Shown piece after piece: positions 55,888 through 64,000 of a stretch of 64,000 nt of DNA. This DNA is from Streptomyces sp. NRRL F-5630 (lineage in GTDB: Bacteria; Actinomycetota; Actinomycetes; Streptomycetales; Streptomycetaceae). Made by a program: the position numbers and the translations under genes. The first letter of the stretch is position 1. Every line of letters starts with the position of its first letter. Below the pieces are notes generated by a model that worked only from the letters and a program-made list of their open reading frames with translations, did no database searches and was not told the DNA's origin. The DNA lies in the NCBI RefSeq assembly GCF_000719475.1, contig NZ_JOGO01000069.1, positions 1 through 64,000 of the forward strand, given 5' to 3'.

Positions 55888-56250
55888 ATGGTTTCGCTTG
55901 ATGTGGGGGGACTTGGGGAGTTCCTGCGGGAGCAGCGGCGGGCGGCGCGGTTGTCGCTGCGCCAGCTCGCCGACGCGGCCGGGGTGTCGAATCCGTATCT
56001 CAGCCAGATCGAGCGCGGGCTGCGCAAGCCCAGCGCCGAGATCCTCCAGCAGCTCGCCAAGGCCCTGCGGATCTCCGCCGAGACGCTCTACGTGCAGGCG
56101 GGGATTCTCGACGAGCGGGAACGGGCCGAGGCCGAGACCCGGGCCGTGCTGCTCGCCGACCCCACGCTGACGGCGCGCCAGAAGGAAGTACTGCTCCAGA
56201 TCTACGACTCCTTCCGCAGGGAGAACGGCGTCCCCGTGGAAGACGACTGA
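55888..56250 (+). CDS. XRE-family transcriptional regulator
   Basis: The 120-aa protein has the helix-turn-helix at residues 7-62 (LGEFLREQRRAARLSLRQLADAAGVSNPYLSQIERGLRKPSAEILQQLAKALRIS) and a short C-terminal helical tail (DPTLTARQKEVLLQIYDSFRRENG). Two palindromes just upstream suggest autoregulation. ATG 55888. It precedes the HBHA-like gene by 56 bp and may control it; the pair is common in streptomycetes. Confidence 0.92.
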   Translation: MVSLDVGGLGEFLREQRRAARLSLRQLADAAGVSNPYLSQIERGLRKPSAEILQQLAKALRISAETLYVQAGILDERERAEAETRAVLLADPTLTARQKEVLLQIYDSFRRENGVPVEDD

Positions 56251-56306
56251 CCGGCACCCGTACTGCCAGGCACTCACCCTCACTCGTGTTCCGGGAGGAC
56301 CACGCC

Positions 56307-57269
56307 ATGGCCATCACCGACGATCTGCGCACGACACTCACCGACCCGACCCCCCTCTATTTCGCCGCCGGTACCGCCGAACTCGCGGTCCAGCAGGCGC
56401 TCCGGCTGCCCGCCCTGCTCGACCAGATCCGCGCCGAGGCGCCCGCCCGTGTCCAGGCGGTGCGCGAGAGCGACCCCAAGGAGATCCAGGACCGCGCCGT
56501 CGCCCGTGCCCGCGAGGCGCAGGCCGTCGCGCGGGCCGCCGTCACCGAGGTCGTCTCCGCCTTCTCCTCGCGGGAAAGCCGCGAGGCGGAGCTGAAGCGG
56601 ATCCAGGAGAGCGCGCAGGGCATCGCGCTGCGCGGCTTCGGGCTCGCCGCCGAGTACGCGGTGCGCGCGCGGGAGACGTACGAGAAGGTCGCCGAGCGCG
56701 GCGAGGAAGCGGTACGCGGCTGGCGCGGCGAGGAGGGGAAGGGGTACGGGCAGGAGAGCGGTACGGCCACGGGGACGCGCTCCGGGGACGATGACGGGAC
56801 CCCCGCGCCCAGCGCCCCGCGCGTCGCCGTCGACCCGGAGCCCGACGGGCCCATCGACCGCGCCGAGCCCTTCGATCGCGGGGAGCCGTTCGATCGCGCC
56901 GAGTCGGCCGAGCCGACTGGGCCGGTGGAGCCGGTGGAGCCGGTCGTCGTGACGAAGCCCGCGCCCGGGGCCGCCGCCGCCGAGGCCGCCGCTGCCGAGG
57001 CCGCCGCCGACGCCGCCCCGGAGGCCGCGCCCGCTCCGGCCGAGGAGCCGCCCGCCCCGCGCAAGGCCGCGCCCCGGCGCGCCGCCCGGCCCGCAGCGAA
57101 GCCCGCCGCGAGGAAGGCCGCCGCCAAGAAGCCCGCCGCCACGCCGCCCGCCAGGAAGAGCGCCGAGGAGACCCCCGCGCCGACCCGCCCGGAGACCCCC
57201 GCGCCGACCCGCGCGGAGACCCCCGAGGGGCGCGACGAGGCGGGGAGCGCGGGCGGCGCGGGGGAGTAG
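56307..57269 (+). CDS. heparin-binding hemagglutinin (HBHA)-like protein
   Basis: The 320-aa protein has an N-terminal helical region (TPLYFAAGTAELAVQQALRLPALLDQIRAE, then a coiled coil to about 150 with ETYEKVAERGEEAVRGW), an acidic linker (DRAEPFDRGEPFDRAE) and a C-terminal Lys/Ala/Pro-rich tail (RKAAPRRAARPAAKPAARKAAAKK) as in mycobacterial HBHA. ATG 56307 follows GGGAGG. In Streptomyces an adhesin role is unlikely; membrane or lipid association is possible. Probably co-transcribed with the XRE gene. Confidence 0.8.
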   Translation: MAITDDLRTTLTDPTPLYFAAGTAELAVQQALRLPALLDQIRAEAPARVQAVRESDPKEIQDRAVARAREAQAVARAAVTEVVSAFSSRESREAELKRIQESAQGIALRGFGLAAEYAVRARETYEKVAERGEEAVRGWRGEEGKGYGQESGTATGTRSGDDDGTPAPSAPRVAVDPEPDGPIDRAEPFDRGEPFDRAESAEPTGPVEPVEPVVVTKPAPGAAAAEAAAAEAAADAAPEAAPAPAEEPPAPRKAAPRRAARPAAKPAARKAAAKKPAATPPARKSAEETPAPTRPETPAPTRAETPEGRDEAGSAGGAGE

Positions 57270-57412
57270 CCGGGGGCGCGCCCGGCGGGCGCGCCCCTTC
57301 GCGCACGGGTGCCCTGTCGGTGGCAGCCGGTACGGTGGAGAGTCACACGCCGTACCGGCCGCTCGCGGCAGGCACGCGGACTACGTAAGAGAACGACCGA
57401 ACGAACCGGGCG

Positions 57413-57766
57413 GTGGCCATCGTGTTGATGCAGGGCTTCGGCAACTTCCTGTCCCTGCTGTCCCTGGCGCTGACTCTCTTCTGCGCCTACGCGTTCTTCG
57501 ACAGCCTCTTCCGCCGCGAGGACGCGTACCGCGCCGCCGACAAGAAGACGAAGCCGTTCTGGGCGGTCATCCTCGGGCTGGCGCTCGCGGTCGCGCTCAT
57601 CTTCGGCATCGGCCCCATGTCGTTCCTGTCGATCATCGGCCTCGTCGCCGCGATCGTGTACGTCGTGGACGTACGGCCGGCGCTCAAGCAGGTCACGGGC
57701 GGTGGACGGCGGCGCGGCGGGTCGAGCAGCGACGGCCCGTACGGCCCGTACAACGGCGGACGCTGA
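57413..57766 (+). CDS. DUF2516 family membrane protein
   Basis: The 117-aa protein has about three membrane helices (FLSLLSLALTLFCAYAFFDSLF, FWAVILGLALAVALIFGIG and FLSIIGLVAAIVYVVDVRPAL) and a Gly/Arg-rich tail. The motif YRAADKKTKPFW between helices 1 and 2 is typical of the family. Start GTG 57413, with GTG 57422 (MLMQGFGNF) as an alternative. Function unknown. Confidence 0.88.
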   Translation: MAIVLMQGFGNFLSLLSLALTLFCAYAFFDSLFRREDAYRAADKKTKPFWAVILGLALAVALIFGIGPMSFLSIIGLVAAIVYVVDVRPALKQVTGGGRRRGGSSSDGPYGPYNGGR

Positions 57767-57897
57767 CTCCCGGGGGCCGGGCCCGGAGGGGCCCACCGGC
57801 TGAGCCCCCGGGAGGAGCCCCGCGAGCCGAGTCCCACGGAGCGGACCCCATGGCCTGAGGCGCGCGCCGGGCCCGGCGTCCGAGCGCCGCGCAGGGC

Positions 57898-59340
57898 TCA
57901 GCGCGCGAGGAGGATCGCCGCCACGTCGTCGGTGAGTTCGCCGCCGTTGAGGTCGCGGGCCGCGTGCACCGTGGACTCCAGGAGTTCCGTGCCGTGCAGT
58001 CCCGCGCCCTGGTGCTCCCGGACGAGCGCGAGCATCCCCTCCTGCCCCAGCCGGAGGCTGCCCGCGCCGATCCGGCCCTCGATGAGGCCGTCCGTGTAGA
58101 GCATGAGCGACCACTCCGGCCCCAGGCCGACCTGCGTGCGCGGCCAGCGCCCGCGCGGGAGCAGGCCGAGCGCGGGCCCGCAGGGCTCCTGCGGCAGCAA
58201 CTCGGCGCGCGCGCCGCCCCGTCGCACGACCGGAGCCGGGTGCCCGGCGAGACACATCGCGGCGCTGCGGCCGTCCGGCGCGATGTCGACGGCGCAGAGC
58301 GTCGCGAAGGTCTCCTCGTCCTCCCGCTCGTGCTCCAGGACCTCCTGGAGCGTCGCGAGGAGCCGGTCGCCGCTCAGTCCGGCGAGCGTCAGCGCCCGCC
58401 ACGCGATGCGCAGCTCGACGCCGAGGGCCGCCTCGTCCGGGCCGTGCCCGCTCACGTCGCCGATCATCGCGTGCACGGTGCCGTCCGGGGTGCGCACGGT
58501 GTCGTAGAAATCGCCGCCGAGCAGCGCGCGCGAACGCCCCGGGCGGTAGTGCGCGGCGAAGCGGAGCGGGGCGCCTTCGAGGAGCGGGGTCGGGAGCAGT
58601 CCGCGTTCCAGGCGGGCGTTCTCCTGGGCGCGGAGGCGGCCCTCGGTGAGCTGGCGCTGCGCGGTGTCGGCGCGTTTGCGCTCGACGGCGTAGCGCACGG
58701 CGCGGCTCAGGACCCGGGCGTCGAGTTCGTCGCGCACGAGGAAGTCCTGCGCCCCGACGCGGACCGCCTCCGTACCGCCCTCCAAGTCCTCGGACGCGGT
58801 GAGGGCGAGGACGGCGTGGTGCGGGGCGAGGGCGAGGAGGCGCCGCAGCACGGCGAGCGGGTCGTCGTCGCCGGGCGCCGGGAGGTTCAGGTCGAGCAGC
58901 ACGCAGTGCACGTCGTCGGTGAGGAGCCGCGCGGCCTCGGTGAGGTTGCGCGCGGTCCGCACGCGGACGGGCTTGCCGGAGGCGTCGAGCATCTCGGGGA
59001 TGCTGAGCGCGCCCGCCGGGTCGTTCTCGACGAGGAGCAGCGTGAGATGGCCCCCGCCCGTGGCGGGGGTCGCGGACGGCGGGGCGTCCGAACACGCGGT
59101 CTCCTGGCGCGGGTCCGGTTTTCCGGGGCCCTCGCCCTCGCCCGGCTCGGCCGGGGTGTCCCCGGCGGGCGGCACGGGGGTGACGGTGAGGCCCGTGCCA
59201 TGGGCGAGCAGCCCGGCGCCGTAGAGGCCCGCGCGGGGGTGGTCACCCACGGTGACCGGTTCGGGGTGCGTGCGGGGAGCCGTGGACTGCGCCACGTGGG
59301 CCGGTCCTGGCCGGCTTCCGTTTTTCCCGGGTGCGGGCAT
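57898..59340 (-). CDS. response-regulator/PP2C (SpoIIE-type) phosphatase fusion
   Basis: The 480-aa protein has a Pro/Gly-rich N-terminus (1-85), a receiver domain (about 86-205: LTLLLVENDPAGAL, phospho-acceptor in VHCVLLDLNLPAPGDDD) and a PP2C domain (about 250-480: LLGGDFYDTV, MIGDVSGHGPDEA, SLMLYTDGLIEGR, LTDDVAAILLAR). In the receiver, the conserved Lys is Arg (QDFLVRDEL), a change frequent in such fusions. It should act as a phosphorylation-controlled phosphatase on anti-sigma antagonists. ATG 59340 follows AAGGAAG. Dispersed repeat copy B lies upstream. Confidence 0.9.
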   Translation of the reverse strand: MPAPGKNGSRPGPAHVAQSTAPRTHPEPVTVGDHPRAGLYGAGLLAHGTGLTVTPVPPAGDTPAEPGEGEGPGKPDPRQETACSDAPPSATPATGGGHLTLLLVENDPAGALSIPEMLDASGKPVRVRTARNLTEAARLLTDDVHCVLLDLNLPAPGDDDPLAVLRRLLALAPHHAVLALTASEDLEGGTEAVRVGAQDFLVRDELDARVLSRAVRYAVERKRADTAQRQLTEGRLRAQENARLERGLLPTPLLEGAPLRFAAHYRPGRSRALLGGDFYDTVRTPDGTVHAMIGDVSGHGPDEAALGVELRIAWRALTLAGLSGDRLLATLQEVLEHEREDEETFATLCAVDIAPDGRSAAMCLAGHPAPVVRRGGARAELLPQEPCGPALGLLPRGRWPRTQVGLGPEWSLMLYTDGLIEGRIGAGSLRLGQEGMLALVREHQGAGLHGTELLESTVHAARDLNGGELTDDVAAILLAR

Positions 59341-59407
59341 CGGCTTCCTTCGCCTCCCTCCGAGGCCACGACGGGACGCCGAACGGCGACCCAACGACGG
59401 GGACCCT

Positions 59408-59522
59408 AGGGCCTGTCTTCAATCCCGCCTCTGCCGCGCGACGCCCGGTACGCACTCTCGCCGCACCGGCCGAAAACCCAAGTACGCCCAGTACGACGGA
59501 TTCCGGCCGGCACGCCGAGAGC
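59408..59522 (+). repeat. dispersed structured repeat, copy B
   Basis: Near-identical to 27466-27579 in the same orientation. It lies between two minus-strand genes, beyond the stop of the 60111 gene and upstream of the phosphatase fusion. Same paired arms around GTACGCCCAGTAC. Short translations of this element look protein-like but differ per strand and are probably spurious. Confidence 0.8.
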
Positions 59523-59589
59523 ACGACGAAGGTCACGCCGGGAGGGTGCAACCGGCGGGGAGTTCGTGGCGTGGGTCACGGGACCGGGC

Positions 59590-60111
59590 TCAGCCCTGGG
59601 CGGGGCTTCCGTCCGCCGTGGTGTCCTTCGCGGCGCCACCCTTCGTGGAAGCTGCCGCGCCCTGCTTCGCGGCACCGGTCGTGTCGAGCTTCGCGCCGTG
59701 TCCGGAACCGTGCCCGGCGCCCTCGTCCGCGCTCTTCCTCGTGTCCTTCTTCGCGTCCGTCTTCGTCTTCTTCCCGTCCTGCGGCTCCGTCTTGGCCGCC
59801 GCCTCCGGGTCCGGGCGGACCGCGCCCAGGATGTGCATGGAGCCGACGCCCGCGACCGTGACGGAGCGGCCGGGGCGCGGGGCGGAGAAGGCCAGGGCGG
59901 CGCCGACGACGGCGAGCGCGCTGAGCAGCAGCCGACGCCCTCCCCTCCGGCGGCGCGGCGCCTCCGCCCCCGTACCCCACGCCCCCGCTCCCGTACCCGG
60001 CGCCCCCGCCCCCGGCGCCACCACTCCCGCGCCCGGCGCCCCCGTCCCCACGGACGCGGCCCCGTCCTCGTCCCGCACCCGGCCCTGTGCCGCGCTCACG
60101 TCACGGTTCAA
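59590..60111 (-). CDS. single-pass membrane protein, hypothetical
   Basis: The 173-aa product has a Gly/Ala/Pro-rich N-terminus (TGAPGAGVVAPGAGAPGTGAG), an Arg cluster, one hydrophobic segment (LLLSALAVVGAALAFSA, about 61-77), SVTVAGVGSMHILGAVRPDPE and a Lys/Asp/Ala-rich extracytoplasmic tail. The start is uncertain (TTG 60111 or GTG 60099). No family recognised; translation and codon use support a real secreted or anchored protein. Confidence 0.5.
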   Translation of the reverse strand: MNRDVSAAQGRVRDEDGAASVGTGAPGAGVVAPGAGAPGTGAGAWGTGAEAPRRRRGGRRLLLSALAVVGAALAFSAPRPGRSVTVAGVGSMHILGAVRPDPEAAAKTEPQDGKKTKTDAKKDTRKSADEGAGHGSGHGAKLDTTGAAKQGAAASTKGGAAKDTTADGSPAQG

Positions 60112-60150
60112 CGTCCCCGCCCCCTGTCCCTCAGCCCCGCCCGTCCGCGT

Positions 60151-60220
60151 GTCCGGAGCCCGGCGTGTCCGGAGCCCCGCCTGTCCGGAGCCCCGCCTGT
60201 CCGGAGCCCCGCCTGTCCGG
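60151..60220. repeat. 16-bp tandem repeat, about 4 units
   Basis: GTCCGGAGCCCCGCCT is repeated head to tail four times, the first copy diverged, followed by a partial unit. It lies upstream of the 60111 minus-strand gene in a non-coding gap (60112-60406) that otherwise shows no gene. Confidence 0.85.
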
Positions 60221-60406
60221 CGTATCCGGCCGTCAAAGGCCCCTTACCGCAAGTAACCCACCCGAATCGTGCCATGCCGCCCCCGTGTGGCGACAGAGGC
60301 ACGAAGCGCCGGTTCGCTGTGAATCCGCCGCCCCCCTCCCTCGCTTCTCCGCAGGAGCCCCCGTCGCCCCCGCCTCCTTCACCCCGGCCCCCTCACTGCC
60401 ACCTCC

Positions 60407-61219
60407 TCATCCCCACCCCTTCGGCGCCACCGCCCCCCACGCCACCGTCATCTCCCCTTCGCGCCACAGCTCCTCACGCCCCACCAGCGGCCACCCCGCC
60501 GCCCGCAGCGTCCGTGCCGTCTCCGTCCAGCGCTGCCGGGCCCCGTACGCCGCGTACGGGGCCGCCGTCGCCCAGGCGCGGTCGGCGTCGCGCAGGAAGG
60601 CGTGGACCGGCTCGCCGGGGAAGTTGCGGTGGATGAGGGCCTTCGGGAGGCGTTCGGCGAGGTCCGAGGGGCGGTCCAGGCTCGCGAGGCGGGCCGCGAA
60701 AGTGACCGTGCGGGGGCCTTCGGGGCCGAGCGCGATCCACACGTGCCGCCGCCCGATCTCGTCGCACGTCCCCTCGACGAGCAGCCCGCCGGGCGCGAGC
60801 CGCGCGCACAGCCGCTCCCAGACCCCGGCGACCTCCACCTCGTCGTACTGCCGCAGCACGTTCGCCGCCCGGACCAGCAGCGGCCGTGCGCCCCCGGGGA
60901 GCGGCACCTCGAAGCCGCCGTGCAGGAAGTCGAGCCCCTCGCGCCGGTAGGGGGCCGCCGCCGCCACGCGCGCGGGCTCGATCTCCACCCCGTACATCCG
61001 CACCCCGGGAGCCGCCGCGCGCAGGCGTCCGAGCAGTTCGACCGCCGTCCAGGGCGCGGCCCCGTAGCCGAGGTCGACCGCGACGGGGGAGGCGGCACGG
61101 CGCAGCGCGGGGCCGTGCGTGCGCGCGATCCAGCGGTCCATGCGCCGCAGCCGGTTCGGGTTCGTCGTCCCGCGCGTCACCGTTCCCACCGGGCGGGCGG
61201 GGGACGGGCGCGGGTTCAT
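60407..61219 (-). CDS. class I SAM-dependent methyltransferase
   Basis: The 270-aa protein has the Rossmann motif I VAVDLGYGAAPWTAVELLGRL (about 47-67), motif II MYGVEIEPARV and LAPGGLLVEGTCDEIGRRHVW (about 145). The N-terminal MNPRPSPARPVGTVTRGTTNPNRLRRMDRWI is typical of a streptomycete subgroup near mshA. The substrate is unknown. ATG 61219. Divergent from mshA. Confidence 0.9.
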   Translation of the reverse strand: MNPRPSPARPVGTVTRGTTNPNRLRRMDRWIARTHGPALRRAASPVAVDLGYGAAPWTAVELLGRLRAAAPGVRMYGVEIEPARVAAAAPYRREGLDFLHGGFEVPLPGGARPLLVRAANVLRQYDEVEVAGVWERLCARLAPGGLLVEGTCDEIGRRHVWIALGPEGPRTVTFAARLASLDRPSDLAERLPKALIHRNFPGEPVHAFLRDADRAWATAAPYAAYGARQRWTETARTLRAAGWPLVGREELWREGEMTVAWGAVAPKGWG

Positions 61220-61569
61220 GGCTCCGAGGGTACGGGGAGCGGGGAGGTGCGGAAGCGGGCAAAGGCGCCCGGGCGGTCGCTGTCCGTCAGTATTGATCAC
61301 CGGACGGTCAGGGTTGGGTAAAGAAACGGCCGCTGCCCTCCCCGGGGAAATGGACTCCGCACGTCCGGTGTTCCCGCTTGAGGGCTGTTCTCCGCCCGTA
61401 CCGCGTGGGACGCGCGAGGCGGACGGGGCACGGGCCCGCGAGGCGGCCCCCTACGGCGTGGGGAGCCCGCCCCGCGCCGTACCGAGCCTCGCGCGGACGA
61501 CGACGTCACGTGCGGGGCGACGCACGGCGAAGCCCCGCAGCCGACCGCACGCCGCAAGGAGGACGCCCC
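61220..61569. other. divergent promoter region of the methyltransferase and mshA
   Basis: No gene is visible in these 350 bases. TTGATC at about 61294 and TAAAGA near 61319 lie on the plus strand but with a spacing slightly long for a standard promoter. CCGTCAG...GGACGG forms a weak palindrome around TATTGATCACC. Confidence 0.35.
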
Positions 61570-62955
61570 GTGAGCCAATACGTGTCGAGGCTCGGGCTCC
61601 GGCCGACCGCCCCCGGCGGGAGGGCCGGCACCGGCCGGCTCGCCGCGCAGGCGGGCCGTCTGCGCCTGCCGGGTCCCGGCCGCCGGGCCCCGCGCCGCGT
61701 CGCCATGCTCAGCGTGCACACCTCGCCCCTGCACCAGCCGGGTACGGGTGACGCGGGCGGCATGAACGTCTACATCGTCGAGCTCGCCCGCCGCCTCGCC
61801 GCCCACGACATCGAGGTGGAGATCTTCACGCGCGCCACCGAGGGCGGACTCGAACCGTGTGTCGAGCTGGCCCCCGGGGTCCTCGTGCGGCACGTCGACG
61901 CGGGACCGTACGAGGGCCTCAACAAGGAGGACCTGCCCGCGCAGCTGTGCGCCTTCACGCACGGTGTCATGCGCGCCTGGGCCGGGCACCGCCCCGGCTA
62001 CTACGACCTCGTGCACTCGCACTACTGGCTCTCCGGCCACGTCGGCTGGCTCGCGGCCGAGCGCTGGGGCGTGCCGCTCGTGCACGCCATGCACACGATG
62101 GCCAAGGTCAAGAACGCCGCGCTCGCCGAGGGCGACACCCCCGAGCCCGCCGCCCGGGTCATCGGCGAGACGCAGGTCGTCGAAGCCGCGGACCGCCTCA
62201 TCGCGAACACCGACGAGGAGGCCGAGGAACTGGTCCGCCACTACGCGGCCGACCCCGCGCGCGTCGCCGTCGTGCACCCCGGCGTCAACCTCGACCGCTT
62301 CTGTCCCCACGACGGCCGCGCGGCGGCCCGCGCCCGCCTCGGCCTCCCGCAGGACGCCCTCATCCCGCTCTTCGCGGGCCGCATCCAGCCCCTCAAGGCG
62401 CCCGACATCCTCCTCCGCGCCGTCGCCCACCTCCTCGGCGAGCGTCCGCACCTGCGCCGCCACCTCCTCGTCCCCGTCGTCGGCGGCCCCTCCGGCAGCG
62501 GCCTCGCGAAGCCCGAGCGGCTCCAGAAGCTGGCCGCGCGGCTCGGCATCAGCGACGTCGTACGGTTTCAGCCGCCCGTCGGGCAGGAGCAGCTCGCCGA
62601 CTGGTTCCGCGCCGCGTCCGTCCTCGTCATGCCCTCCTACAGCGAGTCCTTCGGGCTCGTCGCGATCGAGGCGCAGGCGGCGGGCACGCCGGTGATCGCC
62701 GCCTCGGTCGGCGGCCTCCCGGTGGCGGTACGGGACGGCGTGACCGGTTTCCTCGTACGGGGCCACGACCCCGCCGACTACGCGGCCCGCCTCGCGCGCT
62801 TCGTGGACGCCCCCGAGCTGACCGCCCGCATGGGCGAGGCGGCGGCGCGGCACGCGCTGTCGTTCGGCTGGGACACGGCGGCCTCCGCGACGGCGGACGT
62901 GTACGCCGCCGCCGTGCAGGAACGCAGGCGTCGCGTACGCTCGCAGCACGTCTGA
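61570..62955 (+). CDS. mshA: D-inositol-3-phosphate glycosyltransferase
   Basis: The 461-aa GT4 enzyme adds N-acetylglucosamine to 1L-myo-inositol 3-phosphate, the first step of mycothiol synthesis. Features: [32 protein letters not shown] (acceptor/UDP loop, about 46-77), [51 protein letters not shown] and the donor site [31 protein letters not shown] (about 357-387). GTG 61570 follows AAGGAGG. Mycothiol is the actinobacterial thiol, so this supports the host assignment. Confidence 0.95.
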   Translation: MSQYVSRLGLRPTAPGGRAGTGRLAAQAGRLRLPGPGRRAPRRVAMLSVHTSPLHQPGTGDAGGMNVYIVELARRLAAHDIEVEIFTRATEGGLEPCVELAPGVLVRHVDAGPYEGLNKEDLPAQLCAFTHGVMRAWAGHRPGYYDLVHSHYWLSGHVGWLAAERWGVPLVHAMHTMAKVKNAALAEGDTPEPAARVIGETQVVEAADRLIANTDEEAEELVRHYAADPARVAVVHPGVNLDRFCPHDGRAAARARLGLPQDALIPLFAGRIQPLKAPDILLRAVAHLLGERPHLRRHLLVPVVGGPSGSGLAKPERLQKLAARLGISDVVRFQPPVGQEQLADWFRAASVLVMPSYSESFGLVAIEAQAAGTPVIAASVGGLPVAVRDGVTGFLVRGHDPADYAARLARFVDAPELTARMGEAAARHALSFGWDTAASATADVYAAAVQERRRRVRSQHV

Positions 62956-62973
62956 CCTGGGAGGTACGAGCAC

Positions 62974-63525
62974 ATGAGCGCAGCGGAGAGCCCGGACGCC
63001 GTCCTGACCGCCTTCCTCGAGGACGCGGAGCTGGAGTGGGAGAGCCCCGGGCCGGGCTCCTACGTGGTCAAGCTCCCCGGCACCCGCAAGCTCTCCACGA
63101 CGCTCTCGCTCCTGATCGGCAAGCACACCCTCTCCGTGCAAGCCTTCGTCGTGCGCCACCCCGACGCCAACGAGCCCGCCGTGCACCGCTGGCTCCTGGA
63201 GCACAACCTCAAGCTGTACGGCGTGAGTTACGCGATCGACCACCTCGGCGACATCTACCTCACCGGGCGCCTCCCGCTCTGCGCCGTCACCCCCGGCGAA
63301 CTCGACCGCCTCCTCGGCTCGGTGCTCGAAGCGGCGGACGGCAGCTTCAACACCCTCCTCGAACTCGGCTTCGCCGACGCGATCCGCAAGGAGTACGCGT
63401 GGCGCGTCTCGCGCGGCGAGTCGACACGGAACCTGGAGGCGTTCGGACGGCTGACGGGGGAGAAGAAGAAGGGCGGAGACCCGGGCGAGGGGCCAAGCCC
63501 CACCTCGGACGCGCCGCGCGGCTGA
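62974..63525 (+). CDS. YbjN domain-containing protein
   Basis: The 183-aa acidic protein has the YbjN/type III chaperone-like fold: VLTAFLEDAELEWESPGPGSYVVKLPG, TLSLLIGKHTLSVQAFVVRHPDANEPAVHRWLLEHNLKLYGVSYAIDHLGDIYLTGRLPL and VLEAADGSFNTLLELGF. ATG 62974 follows GGGAGG, 18 bp after mshA, so an operon is likely; the pair is common in Streptomyces. Function unknown. Confidence 0.9.
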   Translation: MSAAESPDAVLTAFLEDAELEWESPGPGSYVVKLPGTRKLSTTLSLLIGKHTLSVQAFVVRHPDANEPAVHRWLLEHNLKLYGVSYAIDHLGDIYLTGRLPLCAVTPGELDRLLGSVLEAADGSFNTLLELGFADAIRKEYAWRVSRGESTRNLEAFGRLTGEKKKGGDPGEGPSPTSDAPRG

Positions 63526-63540
63526 CGCCCGGGACTCCCG

Positions 63541-63798
63541 CCTGGCCATCCGTGCTTCGCGAGCGGCCACCCCCACTCGGGTTCCGAACTGCCCGACGCC
63601 GCCTTCTACCGGGGCGAGTTCGCGGGCTCTCTGCACGGCGGCCTCGCCTACCCCGCCGACGCGCTCCGCGCGATCTTCGCGACCGCGCCCGCCTCGCTGA
63701 CCTGCGAGGAGCTGCGCCCGATGCGGGTCCCGGACCTGGACGAGGGCCTCTTCGGCGCGGACTTCCTGTGGGCGGGGCTGTTCCGGCGCGGGGCCTGA
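63541..63798 (+). other. coding-like remnant without start codon
   Basis: A frame open from the YbjN stop to TGA 63796 reads protein-like near its end (FYRGEFAGSLHGGLAYPADAL, then RVPDLDEGLFGADFLWAGLF) but has no usable start or ribosome site before it. It may be a gene fragment. No family recognised. Confidence 0.3.
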
Positions 63799-63833
63799 GC
63801 GGTATCCCCCGCGCGGAATGTCCGGGCCATGGC

Positions 63834-63839
63834 TTAGGA
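63834..63839 (+). promoter_or_regulatory. possible -10 element
   Basis: TAGGAT lies 109 bases before the GTG of the last gene; the -35 region is not clear. Confidence 0.3.
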
Positions 63840-63947
63840 TCCGCTCACCGTTACAGGAACCCCACAATCCCCGCACAACTCCGTGCGGCGCGGACCGCGT
63901 TCCCACGACGGCCACTCACTTCGTTCCGGGGGGTTCGAACAACACCG

Positions 63948-64000
63948 TGCGTACCCGCACTCTCGCCGCAGCGACCGCGCTCGCGGCCCTCATCAGCTCC
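63948..64000 (+). CDS. secreted protein, N-terminal signal peptide only (right-truncated)
   Basis: GTG 63948 opens a frame to the window edge: MRTRTLAAATALAALISS, a basic start followed by a hydrophobic Ala/Leu helix, a typical Streptomyces Sec signal peptide. The mature part lies outside the window, so the function cannot be told. A GGGGGG run lies about 11 bases upstream. Confidence 0.55.

Noticed and set aside
55512..56060. Minus-strand ORF between the STAND and XRE genes
   Set aside because: Antisense to the XRE regulator over much of its length and lacks family features; the plus-strand frame at 55530 is equally unconvincing.
60151..60220. CRISPR-like array
   Set aside because: Units are directly adjacent with no spacers, only 16 bp long, and no cas genes are present. 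The same applies to the 4010-4130 and 10022-10105 repeats.
61297..63915. 872-codon minus-strand ORF
   Set aside because: Antisense to mshA and the YbjN gene; no recognisable domain.

Overview
The window is a stretch of high-GC actinobacterial chromosome, almost certainly Streptomyces. GTG and TTG starts are common, genes often overlap by ATGA or GTGA, and codon third positions are nearly all G or C. The core gene order is streptomycete: pyrE-fba-DUF3151-tryptophan dioxygenase-kynureninase, purA, ybaB-recR-DUF5063, ask-asd-SigE-family sigma factor. Streptomyces hallmarks include an XRE/DUF397 pair, DUF4232 lipoproteins, SpoIIE-type phosphatases and mshA. A perfect parS palindrome upstream of fba suggests the window lies in the origin-proximal core, where such sites cluster in this genus.

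Layout. 0-4.6 kb: an Ala/Glu-rich membrane-anchored protein, aldose epimerase, pyrE, parS, fba, DUF3151. 4.8-8.5 kb: a tryptophan-to-anthranilate (kynurenine) module. 8.8-11.2 kb: a NarL-type two-component system whose kinase carries a 12-bp tandem repeat. 11.3-22.4 kb: DAGK-like protein, purA, SRPBCC protein, aminotransferase, a truncated MmyB-like regulator, GntR/FCD regulator, SLATT protein and ybaB-recR-DUF5063. 22.5-26 kb: XRE/DUF397 pair, divergent MarR/FAD-monooxygenase pair with two operator-like boxes, thioesterase. 26.3-32.6 kb: hppD, ask, asd, SigE-family sigma factor overlapping an anti-sigma-like membrane protein. 32.8-37.1 kb: a siderophore ABC importer behind two iron-box-like repeats. 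37-49.4 kb: SURF1, S9 peptidase, carboxylate-amine ligase, PAS-GAF-SpoIIE phosphatase with a 39-codon upstream ORF, two DUF4232 lipoproteins, nucleotidyltransferase, three VOC proteins and a YgeA-like racemase.

49.6-55.9 kb differs from the rest. It holds a histidine phosphatase broken by one in-frame TGA, a long non-coding stretch with a tRNA T-arm-like piece, a DIP1984 protein, a complete IS5-type element with a decayed transposase, and a visibly AT-richer 851-aa gene. I read that gene as an N-terminal HEPN RNase-like domain (R-x4-H), a STAND/NB-ARC NTPase, a TPR array and a C-terminal cold-shock-like domain. This single-gene candidate conflict or antiphage system, sitting beside a mobile element and with a palindrome over its probable -35, is the most interesting content of the window.

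55.9-64 kb returns to core style: XRE regulator with two palindromes, HBHA-like protein, DUF2516, receiver-PP2C phosphatase, a membrane protein, a SAM methyltransferase, mshA (mycothiol synthesis), a YbjN protein and the start of a secreted protein. A roughly 114-bp dispersed structured repeat occurs twice (27.5 and 59.4 kb). No rRNA, intact tRNA, CRISPR array or biosynthetic megacluster was seen.
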